Assembly (NCBI GenBank): GCA_905215625.1
Contig: CAJMQQ010000038.1
Coordinates: 1 to 27,420 of the forward strand
Direction: 5' to 3'
Origin: an uncultured bacterium
GTDB lineage: Bacteria; Bacillota; Clostridia; Lachnospirales; Lachnospiraceae
Length of the DNA: 27,420 nucleotides
Program-made: the position numbers and the translations under genes
Shown: piece by piece, positions 25,776-27,420 of the stretch
Layout: each line of letters begins with the position of its first letter
Numbering within the stretch: position 1 is the stretch's first letter
Notes under the pieces: generated by a model
Seen by the model: the letters and a program-made list of their open reading frames with translations, nothing else
Told to the model about the DNA's origin: nothing
Database searches by the model: none

Positions 25776-25822
25776 AAAAATGGAGCTCGGAAATCCAGCA
25801 TTTATGCGGGTTTCCGGGCTCT
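25774..25822. terminator. Bidirectional terminator after guaA
   Basis: GAGCTCGGAAA.CC pairs with GG.TTTCCGGGCTC. On the plus strand only a weak TTGCT follows. On the minus strand the hairpin is followed by seven T, so it is the stronger stop for the minus-strand gene at 25884-26975. Confidence 0.72.
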
Positions 25823-25844
25823 TGCTATGTGAGTTGAGTGTAGA

Positions 25845-25859
25845 TTGAGTACAAAAATG
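25845..25859. repeat. Near-copy of the guaA 3' end
   Basis: TTGAGTACAAAAATG differs by one base from TTGAGTAAAAAAATG at 25768-25782, which spans the guaA stop codon. It lies at the shift to AT-rich sequence and may be an old attachment site, or chance similarity in low-complexity DNA. Confidence 0.35.
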
Positions 25860-25883
25860 TTGAGGGTAAAAGAAATATATTGT

Positions 25884-26975
25884 TTAAGAATTCTTCTGTA
25901 TTCCAATGTATTCTGCGATTTCATCAACAGTAGGATGAAGAACAGTATTGGTTAGTTCTAATTTCTTAATGGAGAGACCTTTGAAAAGTTCTTGGTTTTT
26001 ATATTTGCAAAGAGTTTCATAGTCTTCTTTGGTAATATCAGTTTCACCGTGCATAGAGTGATTTCTGAATTGATAAAGGTCATCTAATGCTTCGTGCAAT
26101 TTATAAGGGAGATAATCGATATCGATGCCTTTTTTACGTACTCTGTTTTTCATATCATACCAATTTAAATGCTGGTCTGGATTAGGATTGAAGCCAGCAA
26201 GTACAATGATTTCGTTTACCTCACGCTCAATAATAGAAAGATATTGTTTCATTAAAATACTTGGTGCAATTGTAAAACGTTCATCTTTTAAGTAATACTC
26301 TTCTTCGATTACATCGGCAGAAACTAAATCTAAAATAGAAGCATTTGTTAATCCGCAATATTGAGTTTTATATAGCATATATAAATCATTGATTCTATTT
26401 GTGCTGTGCCAATCTACATAAATAAAATCATGGTTCTTAGTGTTTGGGGTTAAGGAAATATTTTGCACAGTATCATATATATCAACTGTGATATCGATTT
26501 TTGAAATATCTTTTTGGATTCCTTTTGATATGATGCAATAAGCGGTAATTAAAAACGCATTCATTGCAGAATAGCAACACCTTACGAAGTCGTTTTTCAT
26601 CAGATATTCGTTATAATTGCTTATCATCAATTCACGAAGTAATTTTCGTTCATAAGTTGTTAATTGAGGTAATGATAATGCTCTTTGGGTTGTTGATAAT
26701 GTAGGGGACATATATTTTAAAAAGGTTTGATATTCTTCAATGCTATCAGTAGCCTTTATTAAGTTTTGGGTGTGTTGTATAATCATTTTATCATCTTTTT
26801 GTGCAAAAGATAAAAGTCCGATTAGCTGTTCCAAACTACATAATATAAAAGCACGTTCGCCTTTAAAAGGATCAGTTTTCCCAATTACTCGTGAATTGGA
26901 GATCATATAGATATCGTTAGTATATGTGGATATTTCATTTTCAGTTATTGTTATAATATCGTTTTCTTCTTTCAT
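25884..26975 (-). CDS. Unrecognised protein with a HEPN-like RNxxxH motif
   Basis: It has 363 residues; ATG 26975 follows AAGGAGAT. I do not recognise the family. No signal peptide is seen. A hydrophobic patch, AMNAFLITAYCIISKG, at about 140-155 could be a buried helix. The C-terminal third is predicted mainly helical and contains LYQFRNHSMHGE, with R304 and H309 spaced as in the RNxxxH signature of HEPN ribonucleases. It begins after SILMKQYLSIIEREVNEIIVL, the kind of helix that precedes that motif in HEPN domains. GC content is roughly one third by eye, well below its neighbours, and codon use is AT-rich, so recent acquisition is likely. It lies 23 nt after the next gene on the same strand and may form an operon with it. 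HEPN assignment is a motif-level inference only. Confidence 0.6.
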   Translation of the reverse strand: MKEENDIITITENEISTYTNDIYMISNSRVIGKTDPFKGERAFILCSLEQLIGLLSFAQKDDKMIIQHTQNLIKATDSIEEYQTFLKYMSPTLSTTQRALSLPQLTTYERKLLRELMISNYNEYLMKNDFVRCCYSAMNAFLITAYCIISKGIQKDISKIDITVDIYDTVQNISLTPNTKNHDFIYVDWHSTNRINDLYMLYKTQYCGLTNASILDLVSADVIEEEYYLKDERFTIAPSILMKQYLSIIEREVNEIIVLAGFNPNPDQHLNWYDMKNRVRKKGIDIDYLPYKLHEALDDLYQFRNHSMHGETDITKEDYETLCKYKNQELFKGLSIKKLELTNTVLHPTVDEIAEYIGIQKNS

Positions 26976-26998
26976 TTGTATATCTCCTTGGAAGTTAT

Positions 26999-27420
26999 TT
27001 ATGCAAGCAACATCTGACTTTTCTGCAATTCCAATTCCACTTTTTCTTTTGTCTCTGCAATTTCTGCAATCGCAGTTTTAGTAGCTTCATTCGGGTTATC
27101 CCCAGCAGATTTCAAAGCATTCTGATAAATAAAGTTCATTTTTTCCCATTTCAACAGGTCATTGAATACCTTGTAACTTCTGATATTCAACAAAGCATCC
27201 TGTAATGCCAGAGTATGTGTTTTCCCTCTGCTGTTATATCCAATTTCAAGATAAGGAGAAAGTACAGGATTTAAGTGAATAGATACGGTATCGTCCTTTA
27301 ATAAATTATCTTCTCCACGTTCACCTGTTATCTGAAGGATACCAGAATTACAAAGCACCATAAGCACGCCCATCAGATCACCGACTGTTTCCAGACGAAG
27401 TCCGGCAGTATCACTGCCAT
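26999..27420 (-). CDS. Unrecognised protein, C-terminal part only
   Basis: The frame is open from the window edge to TAA at 26999-27001, giving 139 visible residues; the N-terminus lies beyond the window. The visible part begins GSDTAGLRLETVGDLMGVLM, then holds a segment with IHLNPVLSPYLEIGYNSRG and LALQDALLNIRSYKVFNDLL. It ends in a charged helix (AIAEIAETKEKVELELQKSQ) that could be a short coiled coil. I do not recognise the family. An internal ATG at 27373 has no clear ribosome site, so the true start is probably outside. It precedes the HEPN-like gene on the same strand and may be functionally linked to it. Confidence 0.6.
   Translation of the reverse strand, partial: GSDTAGLRLETVGDLMGVLMVLCNSGILQITGERGEDNLLKDDTVSIHLNPVLSPYLEIGYNSRGKTHTLALQDALLNIRSYKVFNDLLKWEKMNFIYQNALKSAGDNPNEATKTAIAEIAETKEKVELELQKSQMLLA

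Noticed and set aside
1..27420. CRISPR array or complete insertion sequence
   Set aside because: No spaced direct repeats and no transposase-like protein were seen on either strand.

Overview
The window looks like chromosomal DNA of a mid-GC Gram-positive anaerobe of the Bacillota, most likely class Clostridia and the Lachnospiraceae or a close relative. I base this on strong AGGAGG-type ribosome binding sites throughout, LicT/RAT antitermination, a choline-binding-type wall-anchored protein, a second gyrase/topoisomerase IV-like gene pair, and a BMP-family nucleoside ABC transporter. The genus cannot be fixed from sequence alone.

Layout. (1) Positions 1-595 hold an odd open frame that joins a GC-rich fragment of a GH65 phosphorylase to the C-terminus of a radical-SAM activating enzyme. 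(2) 627-5588 is a nucleoside salvage operon: ATPase, two permeases, cytidine deaminase and adenosine deaminase. (3) 5596-12133 is an aryl-beta-glucoside / cellobiose-type utilisation locus. A lone 6-phospho-beta-glucosidase with its own leader is followed, past a tRNA-Gly(CCC) on the opposite strand, by a second unit of EIIBCA permease, a second 6-phospho-beta-glucosidase and a LicT antiterminator. Both transcription units begin with the same promoter + RAT + terminator arrangement, so one LicT should control both. (4) 12220-12699 encodes a small secreted wall-binding protein. (5) 12879-17044 is a type IIA topoisomerase pair (ParE/ParC-like). (6) 17162-19337 holds aspartate-semialdehyde dehydrogenase and aldose 1-epimerase. 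(7) 19462-23080 is a three-gene run: EamA transporter, topoisomerase III and a left-handed beta-helix protein. (8) 23149-24318, on the minus strand, is a cation diffusion facilitator with a manganese-type metal site. (9) 24483-25775 is a GMP synthase whose glutaminase domain is shortened and lacks its catalytic residues. (10) 25884-27420 is an AT-rich minus-strand pair of unrecognised genes directly after guaA, probably the edge of an accessory element. The first of the pair carries an RNxxxH motif like that of HEPN ribonucleases.

Most of the window is ordinary core and sugar metabolism. The points most worth a second look are the glutaminase-dead GuaA, the putative HEPN protein and near-repeat at the 3' end of guaA, the chimeric frame at the left end, and the paired RAT leaders.
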